From the NCBI RefSeq assembly GCF_018860585.1, contig NZ_JAHKPR010000051.1, positions 1-33,064 of the forward strand: a stretch of DNA of 33,064 bases, given 5' to 3'. This DNA is from Colwellia sp. E2M01. GTDB taxonomy: Bacteria > Pseudomonadota > Gammaproteobacteria > Enterobacterales > Alteromonadaceae. Below are positions 26,429 to 33,064 of this stretch, in pieces (position 1 is the stretch's first letter; each line of letters opens with the position of its first letter). The notes under the pieces were generated by a model that ran no database searches, was not told the DNA's origin, and saw only the letters and a list, made by a program, of their open reading frames with translations. The position numbers and the translations under genes were made by a program.

Positions 26429-28000
26429 TTAACTTAAAATAATAGCGCCAGCTATAATAATAGCGGCAATGATAATACTATAAACAATACGTGTATTTTG
26501 TTTATTCTGCTCAAACAACATGGTTTGTATTAACTGTGTTTGTTGTTGCTGGTTTTCACGATGATTTTTTAAATAGTCATAAACTAAATCGGGCATTTCA
26601 GGCAGTTTTTCATTCCAAAAAGGTAAGTTAGCTTTAATTTTACTGAACACCGCTTTAACACCCATTTGTTCTTTTACCCAGTTTTCTAAGAAGGGTTTAG
26701 CAGTTTGCCATAAATCTAATTGTGGATATAACTGACGACCTAAACCTTCGATATACAATAAGGTTTTTTGTAATAGTACTAGCTGCGGCTGTACTTCCAT
26801 ATTAAAGCGGCGTGCAGTATTAAATAAATTTACCAATACTTGTCCAAAAGAGATTTCTGATAATGGTTTATTAAATATAGGCTCACAGACGGTACGAATG
26901 GCAAATTCAAATTCATCAACACTGGTATTTACCGGTACCCAACCTGAATCAACATGCAATTGTGCAACTTTACGATAATCACGATTAAAAAAGGCGACAA
27001 AATTTTCAGCTAAGTAGCGTTTATCTTCTTGATTTAACGTACCGACAATACCGCAATCAATAGCAATCCAGGTTGGATCGTCAGGGCTGTCTGCATTAAC
27101 AAAAACATTGCCTGGATGCATATCCGCATGAAAAAAACTATCGCGAAATACTTGCGTAAAAAAGACTTCAACACCGCGTTCAGCTAGTAATTTCATATTA
27201 ACGCTAAGTTCATTTAGTGTTTCTATTTCACCTACACCAATACCGTAAATGCGCTCCATCACTAAAACATTTTTAAAGCTATATTCACTATGAATTTGCG
27301 GTACATAAAGTGCTTTATCAAACTCACTACCTTGCTCAAAGTTACGCTTTAATTGAATAGCATTGGCGGCTTCTCGGTTTAAGTCGAGTTCATCTAAAAT
27401 GGTTTTACGGTATTCTGCTACCACCTCTTTTGGTCGTAAACGTTTACCGTCTGGCAACCAACGTGCAACAATTCCAGCAAATAAAGACATGACTTTAATA
27501 TCAGCCAAAATAGTTTTACTGATATTAGGTCTTAATACTTTAATAACGATATTTTGTTCAATTTTATCGCTACCGTGAATTAAAGTCGCGGTGTGAACTT
27601 GTGCAATAGAGGCAGAAGCTAATGGCGTGTTATCAAAATCTTTAAAATGCTCAGCAAAAACGTCTTCACCCATTACTTTAATAATTATGGCTTTGGCTTC
27701 TTCGCCAGCAAAAGGACTTACTTGATCTTGTAATAAGGCGAGTTCATCAGCTAGCTCTGGTGGTAATAAATCGCGTCTTGTAGATAGCATTTGACCAAAT
27801 TTAATAAATACTGGTCCTAACGATTCAATAGCTAACCGAAATCGTTGCTCTGGTGTTTTATCTTTATGTTTATTACGCAGCCAAAATAAACTAGTTCTAC
27901 CTAATTTTGCATACCAAGGTAATAAGTGTGCAGGTACCATTTTGTCTAAACCAAAATTTAAAAAGGTTTTAACTATTTGATAAAGACGTTGGCTACTCAC
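26429..28000 (-). CDS. ubiB: Ubiquinone biosynthesis atypical kinase-like protein UbiB
   Basis: UbiB is an ABC1/ADCK-family protein needed for ubiquinone synthesis, probably helping lipid intermediates leave the membrane through ATPase activity. The 523-residue protein follows E. coli UbiB. It has the KxGQ motif (KFGQ, 67-70), the Ala-rich loop [12 protein letters not shown] (about 127-138), the catalytic-loop equivalent [14 protein letters not shown], the metal-binding IAIDCGIVG, and a C-terminal membrane helix (about 500-522). The C-terminus is shorter than in E. coli, with one clear membrane helix. The start is GTG with TAGGA about 9 nt upstream. It is the third gene of ubiE-ubiJ-ubiB. The tatABC genes that follow in E. 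coli are absent. Confidence 0.96.
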   Translation of the reverse strand: MSSQRLYQIVKTFLNFGLDKMVPAHLLPWYAKLGRTSLFWLRNKHKDKTPEQRFRLAIESLGPVFIKFGQMLSTRRDLLPPELADELALLQDQVSPFAGEEAKAIIIKVMGEDVFAEHFKDFDNTPLASASIAQVHTATLIHGSDKIEQNIVIKVLRPNISKTILADIKVMSLFAGIVARWLPDGKRLRPKEVVAEYRKTILDELDLNREAANAIQLKRNFEQGSEFDKALYVPQIHSEYSFKNVLVMERIYGIGVGEIETLNELSVNMKLLAERGVEVFFTQVFRDSFFHADMHPGNVFVNADSPDDPTWIAIDCGIVGTLNQEDKRYLAENFVAFFNRDYRKVAQLHVDSGWVPVNTSVDEFEFAIRTVCEPIFNKPLSEISFGQVLVNLFNTARRFNMEVQPQLVLLQKTLLYIEGLGRQLYPQLDLWQTAKPFLENWVKEQMGVKAVFSKIKANLPFWNEKLPEMPDLVYDYLKNHRENQQQQTQLIQTMLFEQNKQNTRIVYSIIIAAIIIAGAIILS

Positions 28001-28018
28001 GGCATTATTTCCTATGCG

Positions 28019-28717
28019 TTAGTTGGTGGAATGAGTTGGGGAGATGGCATTATGTAAAGCAATAAGTTTATCAACTCGACTAGACAAGTTATCAACTTGC
28101 TCTGCAATATCTTGGCTTTGTTGATTAAAAGCACTTATTTGGCTATTAGTAACAATTAATCTTTTTTCATGCACAATATACTCACTAATATCAGCTTCAA
28201 GTTGCTTGGTTTTAGCGGCAATATTTTTGCTAACTTTATTACCAAGTTGCAATAATTTATGTGTTGGCACATCGCCCAAATGCTTAGCTAACTCTGACTG
28301 CCAATCTATTTCAAGAGACTGAGCAATAGCTGCAAACTGTTGCGCAACTTTAATGTCACCTATTACGTCTAACTCACCTCGCTTTATAAGATCAGTAAGT
28401 GACTGCTCAGCTTTTATTTTTGTCAGTGTTTGTAAACTAGTTTGAATAACGCAGTCACTATCATCTGCTTGAGCTCTAACAATAACCTCTGTTTTTTTGG
28501 TGCTGTTTTGCACAGTAAAACATAACGAAAAAGGTAACTCGGTGAGCGTAAGTATTAAGGTTTTTTGGGATAAGGTAGCAAATGATATTGGCTTATTATT
28601 TAAGCGTAAGGCTTTATTAATAATTAACTCAATCGTCGCCGTCGCTAGTTGCGGCAATAAAAAATAACCACTGATTTTATCGCTTAGTTGTGTTGCTTTC
28701 CCATCAGCCATAGACAT
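28019..28717 (-). CDS. ubiJ: Ubiquinone biosynthesis accessory factor UbiJ
   Basis: UbiJ is an SCP2-domain lipid-binding protein of the soluble Ubi complex and works with UbiK. The 232-residue product has an N-terminal SCP2-like domain (about residues 20-125, with LTDLIKRGELDVIGDIKVAQ) and a helical C-terminal part including a coiled coil (about 180-225). The domain order, length and position between ubiE and ubiB support the name. The sequence itself is less conserved than its neighbours, as usual for UbiJ. The ATG at 28717 lies 2 bp past the ubiE stop. A second ATG two codons downstream is also possible. ubiB begins 18 bp after its stop codon. Confidence 0.9.
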   Translation of the reverse strand: MSMADGKATQLSDKISGYFLLPQLATATIELIINKALRLNNKPISFATLSQKTLILTLTELPFSLCFTVQNSTKKTEVIVRAQADDSDCVIQTSLQTLTKIKAEQSLTDLIKRGELDVIGDIKVAQQFAAIAQSLEIDWQSELAKHLGDVPTHKLLQLGNKVSKNIAAKTKQLEADISEYIVHEKRLIVTNSQISAFNQQSQDIAEQVDNLSSRVDKLIALHNAISPTHSTN

Positions 28718-28719
28718 GA

Positions 28720-29559
28720 TTAAAACTTATACCCTTTATGTAAAGCAACAACACCACCCGTTAAGTTTTTATAGCTAGTTTGTTCAAAGCCAGCATTTTC
28801 CATCATATCTTTTAACGTTTTTTGATCTGGGTGCATACGAATTGATTCTGCTAAATATTGATAACTGTCGCCATCTTTAGCTACTAATTCACCCATTTTC
28901 GGAAGGATATTAAACGAATAAAAATCATACGCTTTGTTTAATAGTTCATGCTCAGGTTTTGAAAACTCTAATACGAGTAAACGACCACCGGGTTTTAATA
29001 CCGAGTAAATAGAGCGTAATGCTTTGTCTTTGTCAGTAACGTTACGCAAACCAAAAGCAATAGTAACAATATCAAAGGTGTTTTCTTCAAAAGGTAAGTA
29101 TTCAGCGTTCGCCTGTACGTATTCAATATTTTGTACTAAGCCTTTGTCACGTAATTTGTCACGACCTACATTTAGCATTGAGCTGTTAATATCAGCTAAA
29201 ACCACTTGCCCTTCTCTACCTACAAGCTTTGAAAACTTAGCAGTTAAATCACCTGTACCGCCGGCTAAATCTAATACTTTATTGCCCGGACGTACGCCAC
29301 TGGCATCAATAGTAAAACGTTTCCATAAACGGTGAATGCCAAATGACATTAAGTCATTCATCACATCATATTGCTTTGCCACTGAATGAAAAACACCGGC
29401 AACCATAGAAATTTTATCGTCTTTTTCTATCGTTTTATAGCCAAAGTGTGTCGTACTATTTTCTGCAGAAGGAGTATCAACCGAGCTATTAATTTCAGCT
29501 GCAACAGCTTTATTGATTGATGAGTCATTTTCTTGAGCATTTTGGTCGGTAGCTGACAT
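28720..29559 (-). CDS. ubiE: Ubiquinone/menaquinone C-methyltransferase UbiE
   Basis: UbiE is the SAM-dependent C-methyltransferase acting on demethylmenaquinol and on the C2 position in ubiquinone synthesis. The 279-residue protein has the family start [20 protein letters not shown] (about 39-58), SAM motif I DLAGGTGD (97-104), the [19 protein letters not shown] post-motif and a C-terminal [13 protein letters not shown] matching E. coli. The N-terminus carries about 30 extra Ser/Asn/Glu-rich residues compared with E. coli (251 residues). No better internal ATG exists before the conserved part. It is the first gene of the ubiE-ubiJ-ubiB operon. Confidence 0.97.
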   Translation of the reverse strand: MSATDQNAQENDSSINKAVAAEINSSVDTPSAENSTTHFGYKTIEKDDKISMVAGVFHSVAKQYDVMNDLMSFGIHRLWKRFTIDASGVRPGNKVLDLAGGTGDLTAKFSKLVGREGQVVLADINSSMLNVGRDKLRDKGLVQNIEYVQANAEYLPFEENTFDIVTIAFGLRNVTDKDKALRSIYSVLKPGGRLLVLEFSKPEHELLNKAYDFYSFNILPKMGELVAKDGDSYQYLAESIRMHPDQKTLKDMMENAGFEQTSYKNLTGGVVALHKGYKF

Positions 29560-29831
29560 GATATTTTCACTTAAAACAAGATTAAAACGATAATTGCCGA
29601 TAGTTTACTGTATGCGTGCTCAATCAACAAATATCCTGTTTAATTTTTATTGTTCTAATTCTATAATTTATCATTTAATTATGGTTTAAAAACCGATAAT
29701 ACTACAGCACCGTGGTGACTCGTTATACCCTAAAGAGTATCAATCTTCCTATTTCCTTAGGATGAAATACCAAGAAAGTATTACTATTATGTAATAAAAG
29801 CACATTTTTAGGATAAAAGTACAATTTTAGC

Positions 29832-29860
29832 TTGCGCACATAGAGTAGATACTCTATAAT
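29832..29860 (+). promoter_or_regulatory. Sigma-70 promoter of the candidate sRNA
   Basis: TTGCGC (29832-29837), a 17-bp spacer and a perfect TATAAT (29855-29860). The -35 matches consensus only in TTG, but the spacing and -10 are ideal. The predicted start is the G at about 29868. Confidence 0.5.
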
Positions 29861-29867
29861 TTATTTT

Positions 29868-29956
29868 GTTCCTTGTGTGAACACTTGTTGTAATTATTGT
29901 ATATTCTAGCTTACCTCATAGCTAATAACCGATAGCCCTGCTATCGGTTTTTTTTT
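29868..29956 (+). ncRNA. Candidate small RNA of about 89 nt
   Basis: A transcript from the predicted promoter to the strong terminator would be about 89 nt with no start codon followed by a credible frame. It would contain a hairpin TAGCT-(8 nt)-AGCTA (29907-29924) whose loop exposes ACCTC, complementary to a Shine-Dalgarno GAGGT. It ends in a 9-bp terminator stem with nine U, the type of 3' end that Hfq binds. The unit stands free, divergent from ubiE and 226 bp upstream of the lipoprotein gene. I recognise no known sRNA family. It could instead be an attenuated leader of that gene. Confidence 0.45.
29927..29956 (+). terminator. Orphan intrinsic terminator, end of the candidate sRNA
   Basis: AACCGATAG and CTATCGGTT form a perfect 9-bp stem around CCCTG, followed on the plus strand by a run of T to 29956. 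No plus-strand gene lies upstream within 3.7 kb, so it must end a non-coding transcript. Confidence 0.85.
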
Positions 29957-30182
29957 GGCTAAAATTAATGTAATCAAATCAGTCGTTGAACAAAAAAATC
30001 TACTCGCGTTAAATGCTGCAATTGATGCTTAAAATACAATTTTCCGCTTATTTTTTTACTCTACCTAAAGATAATTAATAGTCGTGCATTAAATCTGTCA
30101 TGAATACGTCACCCAGTTGACATAATTAAGAGCTATAAAATACCCGTTTTTTTTATTCTGAATTTAAACTAATAGGTAATTT

Positions 30183-33011
30183 ATGCTCGACATAACACGT
30201 AATAATTTAATATTAAGCATGCTCGTTTTATCACTTTCTGCATGTGACAGCGAAGATCTCAATTCTCCAGAAGACATAATAGATGATATCGTAACGGAAA
30301 CTCCCGAGACAACAAATCCTGGCTCAGTGGTGAATTTAGTGGCGAGTATTTCAACCGCTTCTAGCGATAATCATATTGATTTATCAAACTATAAAGAAGT
30401 CGGTATTTACAACTTACCTATTCCAGACTCTACAAGCAGTAACTTATTAGCCGAAGAAGCTTCAGCTGTCACTTACAATAAAGATACCGACACACTTTTC
30501 GTCTTAGGTGATGGTAGCTCTGCCATTGTGCAAGTATCTAAAACAGGTGAATTAATTGACTCAATGAGCCTAGCGTTAGACGCTTCAAAACCTCAAGGTA
30601 CTGACTTTTACGACACTGAAGGTATTGCATATATTGGTAATGGCGAATTTGCACTAGCTGAAGAGCGCTACCGCCAAGTAAGTTTATTTACTTACCAAGC
30701 CGATACGACCCTTGGTTTTGCAGAAGTAAAATCTGTTAAGTTAGGTACAACCATTGGTAATGTTGGGCTAGAAGGCATTAGTTATGATACTAGTACCGCC
30801 GCTTTTATCGGCGTTCAAGAAACAGATCCTGTTGGCGTATTCTTAACAGAAATTGATTTTGATAACGGCACAGCAACCAATGGTAGTGCAACTACTGAAA
30901 ACCCTACTAACTTATTTGATCCTGCCAAAACGGGTATGTCTGCGATTAATGATGTTGCAGCGCTTGCTAATGTATTACCAAGTACCGCACCAGATTATGA
31001 GCAATTATTAATTGTTAGCGCGTCTGAAGGCAAAGTAATCAAAATTGATCGCGAAGGTAAAATTCAAAGTACTTTAGAGATAGGTACAGAACAAAAACAT
31101 GAAGGTATCACTATTGGTACTGATAGAAGTATTTATATTGTTAATGAAGTAGGTGGTGGTAAAGACCAATCGCAATTGTATGTTTACCAACCAAGCTGTG
31201 AGTCACCTGATGCGGGTAACAACATTTGTTTAACTTTTGAAGAAAATGTACTCGCAGGCTCTGGTAATATTATTATTGATAATGCCCAAGGTGATAAACG
31301 CACTCTCAGTGTAACTGATGCTGCTGTTTCAATTGTTGAAAAGGTTGTAACTATTAACCTTATTGATTTGGTTGAGGCTTCAACTTATACCATAACTTAC
31401 GATGAAGGCGCATTAAAACAAGGTGAAGATAACATAGCTGCTGCAACAACAGACGCTTTACAATTTAATTCGTCAGGTACACTGGACAACCAAGGCCCAA
31501 CCTTAGTTAGTACAACACCTGAAGATGACAGCACAAATTTTTCAAATAGCTCAATCACCTTAACGTTTGACGAAGCTATTATTCCTGGTATCGGCAACAT
31601 TGTGATTTCGGATACAAACGGTACACAAATCACCATAGATATAACGGATGCTGGACAGGTTAATATTGCTGGTAAAAACGTAGTTATCACGCCAAGTACA
31701 ATATTATCACTAGGCGCAAGCTACAACCTACAATTTGCTGAAGGTGTGATTACCGATTTAGCAGGCAATGCTTATGCAGGTATTACCGACAATACTAGCT
31801 TAAATTTCGACACAGCAACACCTTCAAAAGCTACATTATTAATTACTGAAGTAAACTCTAAAGCTGATGGCGGAGATTTCTTCGAACTTTATAACTTTGG
31901 CGACTCAAGCATTGACTTAACTGATTGGTATTACGTTGATTCAAGTGAAGATGCGACAACATCTACCTTCCCAGCAGGCACAATTATCGCCCCAGGCGAA
32001 ACCTTAATTGCTTTACTTGGCGTTGATGATGATATTGAATTTAAATCAGTGTGGAGCACAGATGCAAGCCTTGCCATTGTTACCTTCCCTGATGGTGAAA
32101 AGTTAGGTAAAGGTGATGCTGTTTTACTATACGACAACATGGGCGCACTTGCTGGCTCATTCAACTACACTTTAGAAGCGCTTGGTGCTGTTGAAATGTC
32201 AGTACGCAGTGATGCTGGTATTTTTGAAGCAGAAACAAATCATGCGGGTAGAACTTTTGGTGACTCAACTACTGCTGATGGTGTCTCTGCGGTATGGGAT
32301 GGTATATCTACCACTAACCCTGCATACAAAGCCGCAACCGCTGAAGACCTTGGCGCTGTTACGCAAATTGATGGTGAAAGTATTGCAACACCTGGTTATG
32401 TTCCTGAAGCACCAGCTACGCAAAGTGTTGAAATTTTAATTAGTGAAATTAATTCTAAATCAAATGGTGGCGATTTCTTTGAAATTTATAACTTTGGTAG
32501 CACCGCTGTAGACGTATCGGGTTGGACTTACGATGATAACTCAGCAACAATCGTTGACGGGACATCATTCTCTGCAGATACCATTATTGCAGCAGGTGCA
32601 CGACTTGTAGTAAATGTTGGCGAAGATACCGATGCATTTAAAGCACTTTGGAATATTGCCGACGCGACAAACTATGTGTTATTAGCTAATGGCTCAGGTT
32701 TAGGTAAAGGTGATGCCGTTGTATTATTTGATGCCGAAGGTCAATTTGTTACTGGTTTAAACTACGGCACAGAAGCAATTGATGTTGATGTTACCCCTGC
32801 AGTACAACTTACTCCAGCTAAAAACACTGCGGGTAGTATCCCAACAGAATCAGCACACCCTGGTACGGCTTTCGGTGCAGGTACTGATGCAACATCTGCA
32901 GTTTGGGATGGTGTTTCTACAACAGATGTTCGTTACACCATCGCTGTTGAAGGCGTAGCTGGTGCAACACTTTCTGATGATAATGAAACGATTGCTTCTC
33001 CTGCGCAGTAA
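30183..33011 (+). CDS. Multidomain lipoprotein: SdiA-regulated propeller, two Ig-like, two lamin-tail domains
   Basis: A 942-residue lipoprotein (lipobox SLSAC, Cys21). After an acidic linker comes an SdiA-regulated-type beta-propeller (about 65-335; EEASAVTYNKDTDTLFVLGD, DTEGIAYIGNGEFALAEERY, EGISYD, HEGITIGTDRSIYIVNE). Two SbsA-like Ig domains follow (about 337-430 and 437-545; STTPEDDSTNFSNSSITLTF and FDEAI in the second). Two lamin-tail domains (about 551-739 and 750-942) are clear duplicates, sharing NSKxxGGDFFExYNFG, LGKGDAVxL and SAVWDGxSTT. Composition is acidic and poor in Lys and Arg, suiting a surface or extracellular calcium-rich setting. C339 and C349 may form a disulphide. AGG lies 6 nt before the ATG. 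The role is unknown: surface binding or attachment is likely, and no catalytic residues were identified. Confidence 0.85.
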   Translation: MLDITRNNLILSMLVLSLSACDSEDLNSPEDIIDDIVTETPETTNPGSVVNLVASISTASSDNHIDLSNYKEVGIYNLPIPDSTSSNLLAEEASAVTYNKDTDTLFVLGDGSSAIVQVSKTGELIDSMSLALDASKPQGTDFYDTEGIAYIGNGEFALAEERYRQVSLFTYQADTTLGFAEVKSVKLGTTIGNVGLEGISYDTSTAAFIGVQETDPVGVFLTEIDFDNGTATNGSATTENPTNLFDPAKTGMSAINDVAALANVLPSTAPDYEQLLIVSASEGKVIKIDREGKIQSTLEIGTEQKHEGITIGTDRSIYIVNEVGGGKDQSQLYVYQPSCESPDAGNNICLTFEENVLAGSGNIIIDNAQGDKRTLSVTDAAVSIVEKVVTINLIDLVEASTYTITYDEGALKQGEDNIAAATTDALQFNSSGTLDNQGPTLVSTTPEDDSTNFSNSSITLTFDEAIIPGIGNIVISDTNGTQITIDITDAGQVNIAGKNVVITPSTILSLGASYNLQFAEGVITDLAGNAYAGITDNTSLNFDTATPSKATLLITEVNSKADGGDFFELYNFGDSSIDLTDWYYVDSSEDATTSTFPAGTIIAPGETLIALLGVDDDIEFKSVWSTDASLAIVTFPDGEKLGKGDAVLLYDNMGALAGSFNYTLEALGAVEMSVRSDAGIFEAETNHAGRTFGDSTTADGVSAVWDGISTTNPAYKAATAEDLGAVTQIDGESIATPGYVPEAPATQSVEILISEINSKSNGGDFFEIYNFGSTAVDVSGWTYDDNSATIVDGTSFSADTIIAAGARLVVNVGEDTDAFKALWNIADATNYVLLANGSGLGKGDAVVLFDAEGQFVTGLNYGTEAIDVDVTPAVQLTPAKNTAGSIPTESAHPGTAFGAGTDATSAVWDGVSTTDVRYTIAVEGVAGATLSDDNETIASPAQ

Positions 33012-33019
33012 AAAACGTT

Positions 33020-33064
33020 AAGCCCTAATTGGGTAAAGCAAACTCATCGAGTAGGGTGAGGCTT
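33020..33064 (+). terminator. Possible terminator cut by the window edge
   Basis: AAGCCCTA near 33020 can pair with TAGGG and GGCTT at 33052-33064, after the lipoprotein stop codon. The window ends before any T-run, so this cannot be settled. Confidence 0.35.

Larger units (their letters stand above)
29560..30182. other. 623-bp gene-free region between ubiE and the lipoprotein gene
   Basis: No open frame here resembles a protein. It must hold the ubiE promoter (minus strand) and the promoter of the lipoprotein gene (plus strand). It also holds a complete promoter-to-terminator unit on the plus strand (29832-29956), described separately as a candidate sRNA. A hairpin TCCTA-TTTCCT-TAGGA is present near 29746-29761. 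A TTGACA at 30117-30122 has no good -10 at the right distance. Confidence 0.6.

Noticed and set aside
30117-30145. TTGACA as the -35 box of the lipoprotein gene
   Set aside because: The nearest -10-like sequence (TATAAA at 30134) is only 11 bp away, and no good -10 stands at 16-18 bp.

Overview
The window is AT-rich gammaproteobacterial chromosome. Protein sequences and gene order point to the Alteromonadales, most likely Colwellia or a close relative. This rests on near-collinear matches to E. coli HflX, Rep, UbiB and QueG, the conserved tsaE-amiB-mutL-miaA-hfq-hflX-hflK-hflC superoperon, PEP-CTERM sorting components, and a short inverted-repeat element. No tRNA, rRNA, CRISPR array, transposase or prophage gene was found.

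Layout. (1) 1-8956, minus strand: the hfq superoperon, read tsaE, amiB, mutL, miaA, hfq, hflX, hflK, hflC and closed by an intrinsic terminator near position 90. queG is divergent from tsaE. nnr (yjeF), which precedes tsaE in E. coli, is absent here. (2) 10.6-15.5 kb: an accessory stretch with a two-TM coiled-coil protein, a DUF1289 protein, a 259-bp MITE-like element, a 1005-residue hybrid histidine kinase whose phosphotransfer residues look lost, and a DUF3630-like protein. (3) 15.6-22.8 kb: a small monohaem cytochrome c, then a PEP-CTERM module on the minus strand. The module has one PEP-CTERM cargo protein, with a good sigma-54 type -24/-12 promoter, and two tandem paralogous 911/912-residue TPR lipoproteins of the PrsT type. 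No exosortase lies in the window. (4) 22.9-29.6 kb: ubiquinone genes (ubiK; ubiE-ubiJ-ubiB) around the Rep helicase gene and an orphan amino-acid-type periplasmic binding protein. (5) 29.6-33.1 kb: a 623-bp gene-free region with a promoter-to-terminator unit that looks like a small RNA, then a 942-residue lipoprotein with an SdiA-regulated-type propeller, two Ig-like domains and two duplicated lamin-tail domains.

How the genes fit together. Region 1 is housekeeping: tRNA modification (TsaE, MiaA, QueG), mismatch repair, cell-wall splitting, RNA chaperone Hfq, ribosome-associated GTPase HflX and the FtsH-regulating HflKC complex. UbiE acts on the ubiquinone ring, while UbiJ, UbiK and UbiB are accessory factors of the same pathway. 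The most interesting material is the PEP-CTERM/PrsT block with its putative RpoN promoter, the apparent pseudo-phosphorelay kinase with the MITE 3 bp past its stop codon, and the candidate sRNA next to ubiE.
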